Of a stretch of DNA of 64,000 bases, positions 39,740 to 47,977 are shown piece after piece. The stretch lies in assembly GCF_026810505.1 (NCBI RefSeq), contig NZ_CP101750.1:6381501-6445500 (forward strand), written 5' to 3'. Numbering within the stretch: position 1 is the first letter of the stretch; each line of letters starts with the position of its first letter. Position numbers and translations under genes: made by a program. Source of the stretch: Streptomyces sp. Je 1-369. Its GTDB lineage: Bacteria > Actinomycetota > Actinomycetes > Streptomycetales > Streptomycetaceae. The notes beneath the pieces were generated by a model. That model had not been told where the DNA came from. It did no database searches and saw only the letters and a program-made list of their open reading frames with translations.

Positions 39740-41079
39740 CAGCGCGTACCTCCGAGCGGCAGAGTGGCGAGTGTGCCGGGAAGCTGTTCGCGGTCGAGCC
39801 GCACGAGGCCGACCCTCGCCTGACGGGCGGCGTGCTCCAACGCGCGGCGCGCGGAGACGAGTTCGGCGTCCCCGCGCCCCGTCACGCGCATGTGCCCGCA
39901 CAGCGACACCTCCCTGCGGTCGTCGAGCCGCAGCGTCAGGCTGAACGTCGTCGCCAGCGCCGGGACCGCCGTGAGCGAGGCCACGAGTTGAGGGAGTGGC
40001 TGCCCCGCGGAACCGCCGAGGTGCGGCCAGCGCCGTACCCAGTACGTCGTGTGCCTGCGGTTGTCGCACCGCCACGACCGTGCCGTCTCCTCCGTCCGAC
40101 GCTCCGGCGCATCCGCGCGCCCCGCCTGGGCGGTCACCAGGGGATTGGCTCCGGCGGATGTCGCGACGGCGGACGTCAGCTCTTCCTCGTCCAGCACCGT
40201 GACCCGGAAGCCCGCCCCGGTCAGCCGGCTCGCGAGCTGGTCGACGGCCCGCACGACGCACTTCTGGGCGCCGAGCAGCCCTCCTCCGCGTGCCGTCACG
40301 GCTTCCGGGCAGAGCTCGGGGTCGAGCTTCAGCGCGATCCAGGTGATCCGTACCGCGGGCGCCCCGGTCTGTGCCTGCAGCGGTGCGTAGTTGCCGACGG
40401 CGATCGACTGCTGCGGCAGGTGAAGGGCGGGTGCGGGCTGCGTGTGCAGCACGACCTGCGCGGACTCCAGCCGGATGCCGTCGACTTCGAGGGCGTCGGC
40501 CACGAGCCGCAGCGGGAGCGGACGTTGCAGCCGGTCGGCACGCAACGAGGTCGCCTCCGACTCGACTTGAAGAACAGCGGTCACGAAGGTGCCGTCCCCG
40601 ATGATGCCCACGGAGCGGCGATCCCTGTCACCGTAGGCGTACGTACGCAGCGCGGGATCACACTCGACGGCCGGCGCGAGACCCGGCTCGGTGCCGGGAC
40701 GCACCGGAGTGCTGAAGGCCCGCCTCTGCCGCGTGCGCAGCGCCCGCGCCGTGCTCAGCCAGTCGGGCAGGGAACGCCCCCGTCGGCGTACGAGCGCCAG
40801 CAGGAGCAGCGGCGTGGACACCAGGAGCGCCGGGACGACGAGGAGTTGGTCCACGACCCAGGCGGAGAGGAGCAGAGCCGCGGCGACCTCGACGAGCACG
40901 AGCTGTTGCAGCCGGAACGAACCGTACTGCTGTGCTCGTAGCCGGAGTTGCACCGAAGCCGGCCCATGGGCGGCGGTCGCCCTGGGCCTGGGCCCCTCGG
41001 GTCCGGACTGCGGACCGCCGGACCCGGCGGCCGGGGTGTGCACGCGCGCCCGCGATCTTCTCCGTGTGGCCACAGCCAT
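39739..41079 (-). CDS. eccE: Type VII secretion core protein EccE
   Basis: Membrane component at the edge of the ESX secretion complex. Two N-terminal hydrophobic segments (about residues 43-85, VLVEVAAALLLSAWVVDQLL and PALLVSTPLLLLALVRRR) precede a large soluble domain with the EccE-like region GDGTFVTAVLQVES and SSRSWRCD-type Trp/Arg patches. Length is 446 from the ATG at 41079; a TTG at 41118 is possible but has no better support. It is divergent from eccB across 174 bases. Confidence 0.85.
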   Translation of the reverse strand: MAVATRRRSRARVHTPAAGSGGPQSGPEGPRPRATAAHGPASVQLRLRAQQYGSFRLQQLVLVEVAAALLLSAWVVDQLLVVPALLVSTPLLLLALVRRRGRSLPDWLSTARALRTRQRRAFSTPVRPGTEPGLAPAVECDPALRTYAYGDRDRRSVGIIGDGTFVTAVLQVESEATSLRADRLQRPLPLRLVADALEVDGIRLESAQVVLHTQPAPALHLPQQSIAVGNYAPLQAQTGAPAVRITWIALKLDPELCPEAVTARGGGLLGAQKCVVRAVDQLASRLTGAGFRVTVLDEEELTSAVATSAGANPLVTAQAGRADAPERRTEETARSWRCDNRRHTTYWVRRWPHLGGSAGQPLPQLVASLTAVPALATTFSLTLRLDDRREVSLCGHMRVTGRGDAELVSARRALEHAARQARVGLVRLDREQLPGTLATLPLGGTR

Positions 41080-41253
41080 CACTTGATACCCCCCGAATGC
41101 GGCGAATTCCCTTGCCAAGTAGGGTGCTTGCCCGTCGCGGATCCCTACCCCCCGCGCACGCCCGACTACTCACCCTGCATAGTAGGGGCCGGGTCTTGCA
41201 ATGGAGGAACGGGGTTCGCGCCCCGACGTGCGGCGGGGGAGAAGCAGGCGCTC

Positions 41254-42783
41254 ATGGCATCACGGCGGGACGAGCTCAACGCGTACACCTTTGCGAAGAA
41301 GCGGACGTTGGCGGCATTTCTCCAGCCGTCGCCGACGGGGTCCGAAGAGGGTGCGCCGCGCCCTTTGCGAGCCTTCCTGCCGAGCGTGATCATGGGTGTC
41401 CTCGTTCTGGCGGTGTTCGGCGCCTGGGGGATGTTCCAGCCGAAGGCGCCGCCCGGCTGGGACGCGCCGGGCACCCGCGTGATCGTGGGAAAGGACTCGA
41501 CGACGCGGTACGTCGTACTCAAGACCGGTAAGAAGTCGCGCCTGCACCCCGTCCTGAACCTGGCATCGGCACGGCTGCTGATGAACGGCGCCGACTACAA
41601 GGTCATCCAGGTCGCCGACAGCATCCTCGACGCGGGCAAGCCGCCGCGCGGTCCCATCATCGGCATCCCTTACGCCCCCGACCGGCTCCCGTCCTCCGAC
41701 GAGGCGGGCAAGGCCAAGCGGTGGGCGGTCTGCGAGCAGCCGGGTTCCGGTGGCCGTACGACGCAGGAGGCGACGTTCGTCCTCGCCGACCGGGAAGCGG
41801 ACAAGATGGACGGCTCCCGGCGCCTCCACAAGGGCGAGGTGCTGTACGTGAAGACGCGCACGGGCACACGTCACCTCGTGGACGCGGCCGGAATGTCGTA
41901 CGAGGTGACGGGCGCCGAGGGGGACCTCCTCGCGGACGCGCTGGTGGGCCCGACCAGGAAGCCGCAACTGGTGACCAAGGAGTGGCTGGCCACGCTGCAC
42001 AGGGGCAACCCGATCCGGTTCCCGCAACTGCCCACGAGCGTGGGCGACCCGGCCGACGCGTCGGACCAGCTGTCGTCGGAGGAGAACCGGGTCGGCATGG
42101 TCCTGAAGGCGGAGACCGGCGAGGGCACCAAACACTTCGTGGTGCTTCCCGGCAAGGTCCAGCCGATCACCGAATTCACTGCCTGGCTCCTGACCAACTC
42201 CCCGCAGACGGCGCAGCTGAACATGAACGGTGAGGCTCGTACGGTCGGCCTCCAGGACTTCGCGTCCGCCGACGGCACCTTCGAGGGGGAGGCCGGTCAG
42301 TGGCCCCGCCACCGCACCGTCCAGGTCAACAGCGGACAGAGCGGTTCCGGTCGGGACACGGTGTGCAGTGTGCTGCGGAACGTGGATGACCAGGGTGGTA
42401 CGACGCTGAGCACGTGGGCCGGTCCGAAGTACCCGGCCGACATCGTGGCCGGCGGCACGAGTACGTACGTGACACCCGGAACGGGCCTGCTCTACACCCA
42501 GGTTCGTGGCACGCAGACGAAGACCGGGTCGCTCTTCCTCGTGACGGACACCGGCCTGCGGTACGCCGTGCAGGCCAACGGCGACAGCGACAGCGAGAAG
42601 TCCGACATCGGAGCGGACGGCAAGCAGCAGACGACGGACGGCAGCCCCGAACCCAGCGAGGCCCAAGTCAAGCTCGGCTACAAGAACGTCAGGCCCGCCA
42701 AGGTTCCCCTGCCCTGGTCCGACTTCCTTGCGAAAGGCCCCCGCCTCGACACCAACAGCGCACGGCAGCCACAGGGTTCCTGA
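41254..42783 (+). CDS. eccB: Type VII secretion core protein EccB
   Basis: Core ESX membrane protein with one transmembrane helix and a large extracytoplasmic part. The N terminus MASRRDELNAYTFAKKRTLA is the EccB signature. The membrane helix is at residues about 41-62 (AFLPSVIMGVLVLAVFGAWG). Repeated domains follow, with VLNLASARLL and Cys pairs (WAVCEQP; TVCSVLRN). Length is 509. The ATG at 41254 follows GGGGAGAAGCAGG. First gene of the plus-strand operon eccB-mycP-propeller gene. Confidence 0.92.
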   Translation: MASRRDELNAYTFAKKRTLAAFLQPSPTGSEEGAPRPLRAFLPSVIMGVLVLAVFGAWGMFQPKAPPGWDAPGTRVIVGKDSTTRYVVLKTGKKSRLHPVLNLASARLLMNGADYKVIQVADSILDAGKPPRGPIIGIPYAPDRLPSSDEAGKAKRWAVCEQPGSGGRTTQEATFVLADREADKMDGSRRLHKGEVLYVKTRTGTRHLVDAAGMSYEVTGAEGDLLADALVGPTRKPQLVTKEWLATLHRGNPIRFPQLPTSVGDPADASDQLSSEENRVGMVLKAETGEGTKHFVVLPGKVQPITEFTAWLLTNSPQTAQLNMNGEARTVGLQDFASADGTFEGEAGQWPRHRTVQVNSGQSGSGRDTVCSVLRNVDDQGGTTLSTWAGPKYPADIVAGGTSTYVTPGTGLLYTQVRGTQTKTGSLFLVTDTGLRYAVQANGDSDSEKSDIGADGKQQTTDGSPEPSEAQVKLGYKNVRPAKVPLPWSDFLAKGPRLDTNSARQPQGS

Positions 42784-42828
42784 GCCTTGTCACGCCTGAT
42801 GCCACCGACACAGAGGACAGAGGTAGCG

Positions 42829-44106
42829 GTGCCGCCGACGAGAAGAGTCCTGCTGGCCGGGGCCGCCATGGCCGCGGCGCTGAGCACGGCCACGGCCACG
42901 CCCACAGCCGCAGTGACGGCCACGCTGGTGGCTGCCGCCTCCGCCGAGGGCAGTGCACCGGTGCGTCTCACCGGCAACGGCGCGTGCCAGACCCCCGCCG
43001 AGCAGATCAAGGGCCGCCCCTGGCCTCTCCAGCGTGTGCTGCTGGATGAGTTGTGGCAGGACGGGAAGACGGGCAAGGGCATCCGGGTCGCCGTGATCGA
43101 CACGGGGGTGGACGACAAGAACCCGCAGCTCGCCGACGCGGTGGATGCCCGCGCGGGGCGTGACTACCTGACGAAGGGCAAGGGCGCGGACCCCACCAAG
43201 GACGAGGTTGGCCACGGCACGAAGGTCGCCGGCATCATCGCGGCCCGCCCGCACAAGGGGACGGGCTTCGTGGGCATCGCACCGGCCTCGACCATCATCC
43301 CGATCCGGCAGAACGACGCCGAGAACAGCGGGGACTCCGACACCATGGCGAAGGCCATCGACCACGCGGTCGCCGAGGGCGCCGACGTCATCAACATCTC
43401 CCAGGACACGACGAAACCCCTGTCCCGCACTTCGGCCCTGGCCAAGGCGGTACGTGACGCCCTCGACTCGGACGTCGTGGTGGTCGCGTCCGCGGGGAAC
43501 GACGGCCTGGACGGCAAGGTGAAGAACACGTACCCCGCCGCCTTCGACGGCGTGCTCGCGGTGGCGTCCTCCGACCGGAACAACGAACGTGCGGCCTTCT
43601 CACAGCCGGGCGACTTCGTCGACGTGGCGGCCCCCGGCGTGGACATCGTGTCCACCGTTCCTGGCGGGGGCCAGTGCACGGACAACGGCACGAGTTTCTC
43701 GGCCCCCTTCGTCGCGGGCGTGGCAGCCCTCCTCAAGTCCCGGCACCCGGACTGGAGCCCGGCACAGATCGCCACCCGGATCGAGCAGACGGCGGAGCGC
43801 TCCATCAACGGCCACGACAACTACGTCGGCTGGGGCGTGATCGATCCCGTACGCGCCCTCACCACCTCCGACACCACCTCGCCCGCGTCTTCGCCGACCC
43901 CGGACCCCGGCGTGTCGAAGGCCCCGCCCCCGGACACGGCGGCGTTCTCGCTCGCCGAGACCTCGCAGGAGCGCGCCGAGCGGTACGCGACGTACGCGGT
44001 CGGCATCACCGCGGTCGTGGTGGCGGTGATCGCGGGCACGGCGGCGGCCCTGCGCGAGGCCCGCAGAAGACGTGAGGCCCCGAGCAGAAGGGACCCGAGG
44101 TCGTGA
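42829..44106 (+). CDS. mycP: Type VII secretion mycosin, subtilisin-family serine protease (copy 1)
   Basis: Membrane-anchored S8 protease required for ESX function. A signal peptide is followed by the catalytic triad, Asp91 (VIDTGVDD), His129 (VGHGTKVAG) and Ser289 (NGTSFSAPFVAG), with the oxyanion Asn in ASAGND. A Ser/Pro-rich linker and a C-terminal membrane helix (YAVGITAVVVAVIAGTAAAL) with a basic tail complete it. The GTG at 42829 has AGAGG before it and was chosen; TTG 42787 and ATG 42799 lie upstream in frame. It overlaps the next gene by GTGA. Confidence 0.92.
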   Translation: MPPTRRVLLAGAAMAAALSTATATPTAAVTATLVAAASAEGSAPVRLTGNGACQTPAEQIKGRPWPLQRVLLDELWQDGKTGKGIRVAVIDTGVDDKNPQLADAVDARAGRDYLTKGKGADPTKDEVGHGTKVAGIIAARPHKGTGFVGIAPASTIIPIRQNDAENSGDSDTMAKAIDHAVAEGADVINISQDTTKPLSRTSALAKAVRDALDSDVVVVASAGNDGLDGKVKNTYPAAFDGVLAVASSDRNNERAAFSQPGDFVDVAAPGVDIVSTVPGGGQCTDNGTSFSAPFVAGVAALLKSRHPDWSPAQIATRIEQTAERSINGHDNYVGWGVIDPVRALTTSDTTSPASSPTPDPGVSKAPPPDTAAFSLAETSQERAERYATYAVGITAVVVAVIAGTAAALREARRRREAPSRRDPRS

Positions 44107-45605
44107 GCTTCGGACCACCTCCCTCCGTGTTCACCCAGTCGACGGTGGCAGCGGACCGCGCACGGAGACAACGCCGCCGACGCAGGGCGCTCGGGGCCGG
44201 TGTCGTGGTGCTGGTGCTCGCGCTGTGCACGGGCGGCTGGCTCCTGTGGCTGGGCCCGGACGACGCGGCCGACACGGCGCACCAGGACGGCAAGCCCTCC
44301 GTGGGCACCGCCTCCCAGGGGCGACTCGACATCAGAGAGACGGTGGAGAAGCGCCCGGAGAGCACCACCGGGCAGATGGCCTTCCGCTTCGCCGTCGACG
44401 ACATGAGCCCGGGGGAGGAGTACGAGATGCCGGGCACCTGGGCGACGGACAAGGTGCTGGCCAAGGGCATCAACAGAACGCTCGTGGGCTTCGAGGTCGG
44501 CAAGGACGTGACCACGGACGACGAGATCTGGCGCATCCCGCTGTCCGGCCCCATCTGCGGCGTGACGCGACACGTGACCGTGGAAGGCCGCACCGCGGTG
44601 CTCCACCGGGCCCAGAAGAACCCGGAGTCCCTCTGCAACCAGGTGGCGTTCGTCGACATCGACTCCGGCAAGAAGCTCTGGGACAAGGAGTTCCCCACGT
44701 CGGAGTCCGTCTTCGGGCAGGACGCGACGAGCGTGACGATGACGCGAGGCACGGTCGCCGTCGCATGGGGCGACGGTGCGACGGCGTACGACATGGACCG
44801 AGGGACCCGGCTCTGGCGGAACAAGAAGAGTGACGGTTGCACGTACCAGGGGCTGGCGGGCGGACGGGCTCTGCTGACGCTGCTGGCTTGCTCGCGGGGC
44901 AAGGAAGACATCACGTACCGAGTCCGGAACCTCGCACCGCGCACCGGCACCACCCGATGGACACATCAGGCCGCGGGCGGCGTCAAGGACGTCAAGGTGC
45001 TGTCCACCGACCCGCCGGTCATCGCCGTCGGCGCGGGCGACCTTGACCTGACGCACCTGTTCCCCCTCGACGACAGGGGGAAACGGCGGGCCACCATCGG
45101 ACTGGACGGCGGCCGCTACGAGGTCCGCTGCCGGGAACGTCACGACTACCCCGCCATCGACGACTGCCCCTCGACGGTGGTCAGTGACGACCAGGTGTTC
45201 CTCACGAGCCGCGAGGCCGAAGGAGCCAACTGGATGACGTCGTTCGACCTGTCGACGGGAAAGGCGGTCAGGAAGTTCGACGCCGGCCGCAACCAGCTCT
45301 TGTACCCCCTACGGATGAGCGGCGGCCAGGTTCTCGCGTTCCGGGAGAGCAGCGACCACATCACCCCCTTGGGAGTGGTGAGCCTGAATCCACGAACAGG
45401 GAAAGAGACTCCCTACTTCTCCTTCGGACTCCCACCCGAGGCCTGGACGCTCACTTCTCTGGAACTGTCGGACGTAGTCGTCCAGAATGGGCGAATTTTC
45501 TTCGGCGACTTCCGTGCCGAAGGACCGGTCGACAACGCCAAGGACACTCCAAAAGTGTCATGGCTTGTTCTGGGCATCGAAGGCGCAAGGAAGGCACCCA
45601 ACTGA
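44103..45605 (+). CDS. Membrane-anchored PQQ-type beta-propeller protein of the ESX locus
   Basis: A 500-residue protein with a basic N terminus (RARRQRRRRR), one membrane helix (ALGAGVVVLVLALCTGGWLL) and an extracytoplasmic domain. Repeating blade motifs such as VDIDSGKKLWDKEF, YDMDRGTRLWRNK and FDLSTGKAVRKFD point to a PQQ-like propeller, used for protein contacts rather than catalysis. It starts at GTG 44103 overlapping the mycosin stop, so the two are made together. A role in the apparatus or in handling substrates outside the membrane is inferred from this linkage. Confidence 0.8.
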   Translation: MSFGPPPSVFTQSTVAADRARRQRRRRRALGAGVVVLVLALCTGGWLLWLGPDDAADTAHQDGKPSVGTASQGRLDIRETVEKRPESTTGQMAFRFAVDDMSPGEEYEMPGTWATDKVLAKGINRTLVGFEVGKDVTTDDEIWRIPLSGPICGVTRHVTVEGRTAVLHRAQKNPESLCNQVAFVDIDSGKKLWDKEFPTSESVFGQDATSVTMTRGTVAVAWGDGATAYDMDRGTRLWRNKKSDGCTYQGLAGGRALLTLLACSRGKEDITYRVRNLAPRTGTTRWTHQAAGGVKDVKVLSTDPPVIAVGAGDLDLTHLFPLDDRGKRRATIGLDGGRYEVRCRERHDYPAIDDCPSTVVSDDQVFLTSREAEGANWMTSFDLSTGKAVRKFDAGRNQLLYPLRMSGGQVLAFRESSDHITPLGVVSLNPRTGKETPYFSFGLPPEAWTLTSLELSDVVVQNGRIFFGDFRAEGPVDNAKDTPKVSWLVLGIEGARKAPN

Positions 45606-45698
45606 CAGACCACACAGCCCAGTTGCGGTACGGGAATGACTAGAGTGGTGTACGGCATCACGAGTTGATGCCGCACGGGGGCGGCGCGGCGTCGCGGA

Positions 45699-45720
45699 TC
45701 GCGTGTGTCGTCACACGCGA
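45699..45720 (+). other. Hairpin in the leader of the WXG100 genes
   Basis: TCGCGTGTG and CACACGCGA form a perfect 9-base stem with the loop TCGT. It lies in the 218-base spacer between the beta-propeller gene and the first WXG100 gene. It could terminate the former or structure the leader of the latter. Confidence 0.45.
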
Positions 45721-45823
45721 GACCTGACGCGACCCTTGCCCGCCAGAGCCGGGGGAGCCCTGGCACGGAGTCGAAACGAACAGCGGGTACGACCGCTGTC
45801 GGTGAATGAGGAGGGCAAGAGCG

Positions 45824-46156
45824 ATGAGCGTTGATTACAGCAATGACGATCTGACCAAACTGGCGGACAGGATCCGCAACTTCCACATGGATGTGAGCAA
45901 GCGCGTCACCTCGCTGAACACGGTCGTGGACATGATCCAGGCCGGCTGGAAGGGCGCAGCGGGCAAGGAGTTCGACACGCTTCAGCGCGGTGTGAACCAG
46001 CACCTCAAGAAGCTGCAGGACAACCTCGTCGACCTCGAAGACGTCATGCGGATGAGCGTCAAGGGCTTCGACAGCCACGAGCAGGAGCGGATCGCCCAGA
46101 TCCGCAAGGTGGACAACTCGTACGAGGTGCCCAGCCGGATCGTCGACCACGCCTGA
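45824..46156 (+). CDS. WXG100 family ESX substrate (first of pair)
   Basis: A 110-residue helical hairpin protein. The WxG turn is in MIQAGWKGAAGKEFDTLQRG, flanked by two long amphipathic helices, as in ESAT-6/CFP-10 type proteins. It forms a pair with the next gene, 33 bases downstream, and the two products are expected to make a heterodimer exported by EccC. The ATG at 45824 follows GAGGAGGGC. No C-terminal YxxxD/E motif is present here. In Streptomyces such pairs are called EsxA and EsxB; which is which is not assigned here. Confidence 0.9.
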   Translation: MSVDYSNDDLTKLADRIRNFHMDVSKRVTSLNTVVDMIQAGWKGAAGKEFDTLQRGVNQHLKKLQDNLVDLEDVMRMSVKGFDSHEQERIAQIRKVDNSYEVPSRIVDHA

Positions 46157-46189
46157 GACGCTGCGACCGAAAGTCAGGGAGTTACCCAG

Positions 46190-46498
46190 ATGGCAGAGAA
46201 CTTCGACCGCACAGCGGTCAATTACGACACCGTCACGACGGCGGCCACCGATGTGCGCAACACCGGCAGGAGCATCGACGAGGGACTCGAGAGCCTCATG
46301 CGCGAGGTGGCGCGAGTGGCCGAGACCTGGGACGGCGAGGCCAGGACCGCGTACCACGAGATCCAGCGGCAGAGCGAGACCGAGATGAACGCGATGGTGC
46401 ACAAGCTCCAGCGCATCGCCCGCCTCCTGGACGAGTCCGTCGTCGGCTACAGCGACACGGACAAGGGGAACGCGGCACGCTTCCGCATGCTGAGCTGA
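46190..46498 (+). CDS. WXG100 family ESX substrate with YxxxD export motif (second of pair)
   Basis: A 102-residue WXG100 protein. The turn motif is AETWDGEARTAYHEI. After the second helix comes VVGYSDTDKGNA, in which YSDTD fits the general ESX export signal YxxxD/E; this partner would present the pair to the EccC ATPase. The ATG at 46190 is used, and its upstream GGGAG is plausible as ribosome binding site. The transcript ends in a very strong hairpin just downstream. Confidence 0.92.
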   Translation: MAENFDRTAVNYDTVTTAATDVRNTGRSIDEGLESLMREVARVAETWDGEARTAYHEIQRQSETEMNAMVHKLQRIARLLDESVVGYSDTDKGNAARFRMLS

Positions 46499-46520
46499 CC
46501 CGGCTCGGCACGTGTCGGAC

Positions 46521-46563
46521 GTGTGGGGGCCGGGGGCGTACGAATCGCCCCCGGCCCCCACAC
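46521..46563. terminator. Strong terminator after the WXG100 pair
   Basis: A perfect 18-base stem, GTGTGGGGGCCGGGGGCG with CGCCCCCGGCCCCCACAC, and a 7-base loop. It stands between the plus-strand esx pair and the minus-strand DUF397 gene and can serve both. Confidence 0.9.
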
Positions 46564-46593
46564 TCACGTCTTACCATCACTCGCCCACGGACC

Positions 46594-46908
46594 TCACCCG
46601 ACGGCACCGGCCCCGTCCGCCGGCAGACCACCGTTCCGCGACGTCGGCTCCAGGTCGAACTCCCCGTCCCGCGCCCCGAGCACGAAGGCCCGCCACTCGG
46701 CCGCGGTGTACCGCAGCACGGTTCCGGGATCGAGCGACGACCGCATGGCAACGGCCCCCTCGGGCAGATAAGCGATCTCGACGCGCTCCTCGGCCTCCTC
46801 CGTGCCGGGCGCGCTGTGCCACTCGATGCCGGAGATATCCAGGGCGTAGAGCTCGTCCTTCTCCCGCTCCTTACGCGCCTTGACGTCCTCGTCCTGCCCC
46901 TCGCCCAT
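46594..46908 (-). CDS. DUF397 domain protein
   Basis: A 104-residue protein with the DUF397 pattern: a W-x-S motif (GIEWHSAP), a VAMRSSLDPGTVLRYT strand and the ending EWRAFVLGARDGEFDLEP. DUF397 proteins abound in Streptomyces and usually lie beside helix-turn-helix regulators; none is adjacent here. The N terminus is charged (EDVKARKEREKDELYALD). Start ATG at 46908. A decayed second copy of its C-terminal part lies about 670 bases away. Confidence 0.82.
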   Translation of the reverse strand: MGEGQDEDVKARKEREKDELYALDISGIEWHSAPGTEEAEERVEIAYLPEGAVAMRSSLDPGTVLRYTAAEWRAFVLGARDGEFDLEPTSRNGGLPADGAGAVG

Positions 46909-47426
46909 GACGAACCGGCCCCTTCCCGACGTACGAAACCACTGGTGACTCAGCCTACTTGGAGGGGAGATGGGCGGGGGTGCAAGTCACTGGTTCGGCA
47001 ACGACGCCCCGACGAACCTGCGAGCATGCCTCGCGTGGAGGCTCAGCTTCCGTGAACGGCATCCCATGCGGTCGGGTGACTACCACCTGGTTCCTCACCA
47101 CACCACATCGCCGGCCGCAGAAGCCCCATCGTTTTCCAGTGTCGCTACCAACGCGCGAGTCCGTATACATACGTAAGCCTTCCCCTTTGACTTCCGGTAG
47201 TCATCTAGGGCGTCCTGAGTGGCTTGCATCGCAGAATTCTTGTGACCCTCAAAATGTCCGTCAGGCAGTCGTCGCCGGCCCTGTGCGCTGACAGCCCACC
47301 GTTCCGCGTCGTCGGCTCCAGGTCGAACTCTCCGTCCCGCGCCCGAGGACGGAAGCCCGCTCGAATGGAGCAAATCACCCTATTGAGAAGACATGCGACC
47401 GGCACGGAAGCTAGGCCGGGAGGTCA
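46909..47426. other. Spacer with gene debris at the edge of the low-GC segment
   Basis: No intact gene is supported in these 518 bases. The GC content starts to fall from here onward. The only recognisable element is the DUF397 relic at about 47205-47345. A short minus-strand stretch at about 47120-47230 reads ALDDYRKSKGKAYVCIRTR, which has protein-like composition but no family I recognise. Confidence 0.6.
47205..47345 (-). pseudogene. Decayed duplicate of the DUF397 C terminus
   Basis: Bases 47292-47344 match 46624-46676 of the intact DUF397 gene with three mismatches, in the same orientation. The minus strand reads ARDGEFDLEPTTRNGGL. Just before this the copy lacks one C relative to the intact gene, which shifts the frame. 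The N-terminal half is absent. Confidence 0.75.
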
Positions 47427-47972
47427 TTATCTTCCGCACTCGAACCGGTTCACCGTCTCCTTCATGTATGCGGCCATGAAACTTTTAATGTGCGCCCGCA
47501 TTTCGGAACCATGCTTTGGTGTTTCTGGGAGCTGCATGGTGAGAGTGAAGTAGTTCTTGCTGGATTTTTTGCAAGAGGCAGTTGCGATGGCTCCGTTATT
47601 TCCTACCACGGTCTCATACCCGGCCCTTGTCCGACGCGGGTCTGCCAGCCTGCTAATGGATTCTTCGGATGAGGCATAGTGCATGATATCGACTGAGTCC
47701 GACGACCAAGCGAATCTGAAACTCATGACAGGTTCGTCGTCGCTCAAGAGGTCACATGGAGCGGTACGGGTACCTGCATCGTCGAGACGGCTGTACTCGC
47801 TGAAGTCATCAGTTCTTTTTAGCAGCGGTTCCGTGTACCTCGTGTCAATCTTTGTTCCACAGATCTTTTGAGGGATTTTCGCGTCGGAATTGGCATCGCA
47901 CGAGGCCAAGCACATGGTGGTAAGCGCGACCAGAGGGATAAGGGAGAGCGCTGCGCTGCGTTGCGGGTTCAC
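47427..47972 (-). CDS. Predicted lipoprotein of the low-GC ESX module
   Basis: A 181-residue protein with a signal peptide (ALSLIPLVALTTMCLASC) ending in the lipobox LASC. The mature part has several Cys residues (KICGTK; TAPCDLLS; ATASCKKS; NRFECGR) that could pair in the oxidising exterior. No family is recognised with confidence. It starts 5 bases after the stop of the 701-residue gene, so it is the last gene of that unit. Base composition is AT-richer than its surroundings. A surface lipoprotein behind a secreted protein could be an immunity or receptor partner; that is inference. Confidence 0.75.
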   Translation of the reverse strand: MNPQRSAALSLIPLVALTTMCLASCDANSDAKIPQKICGTKIDTRYTEPLLKRTDDFSEYSRLDDAGTRTAPCDLLSDDEPVMSFRFAWSSDSVDIMHYASSEESISRLADPRRTRAGYETVVGNNGAIATASCKKSSKNYFTLTMQLPETPKHGSEMRAHIKSFMAAYMKETVNRFECGR

Positions 47973-47977
47973 TATTT

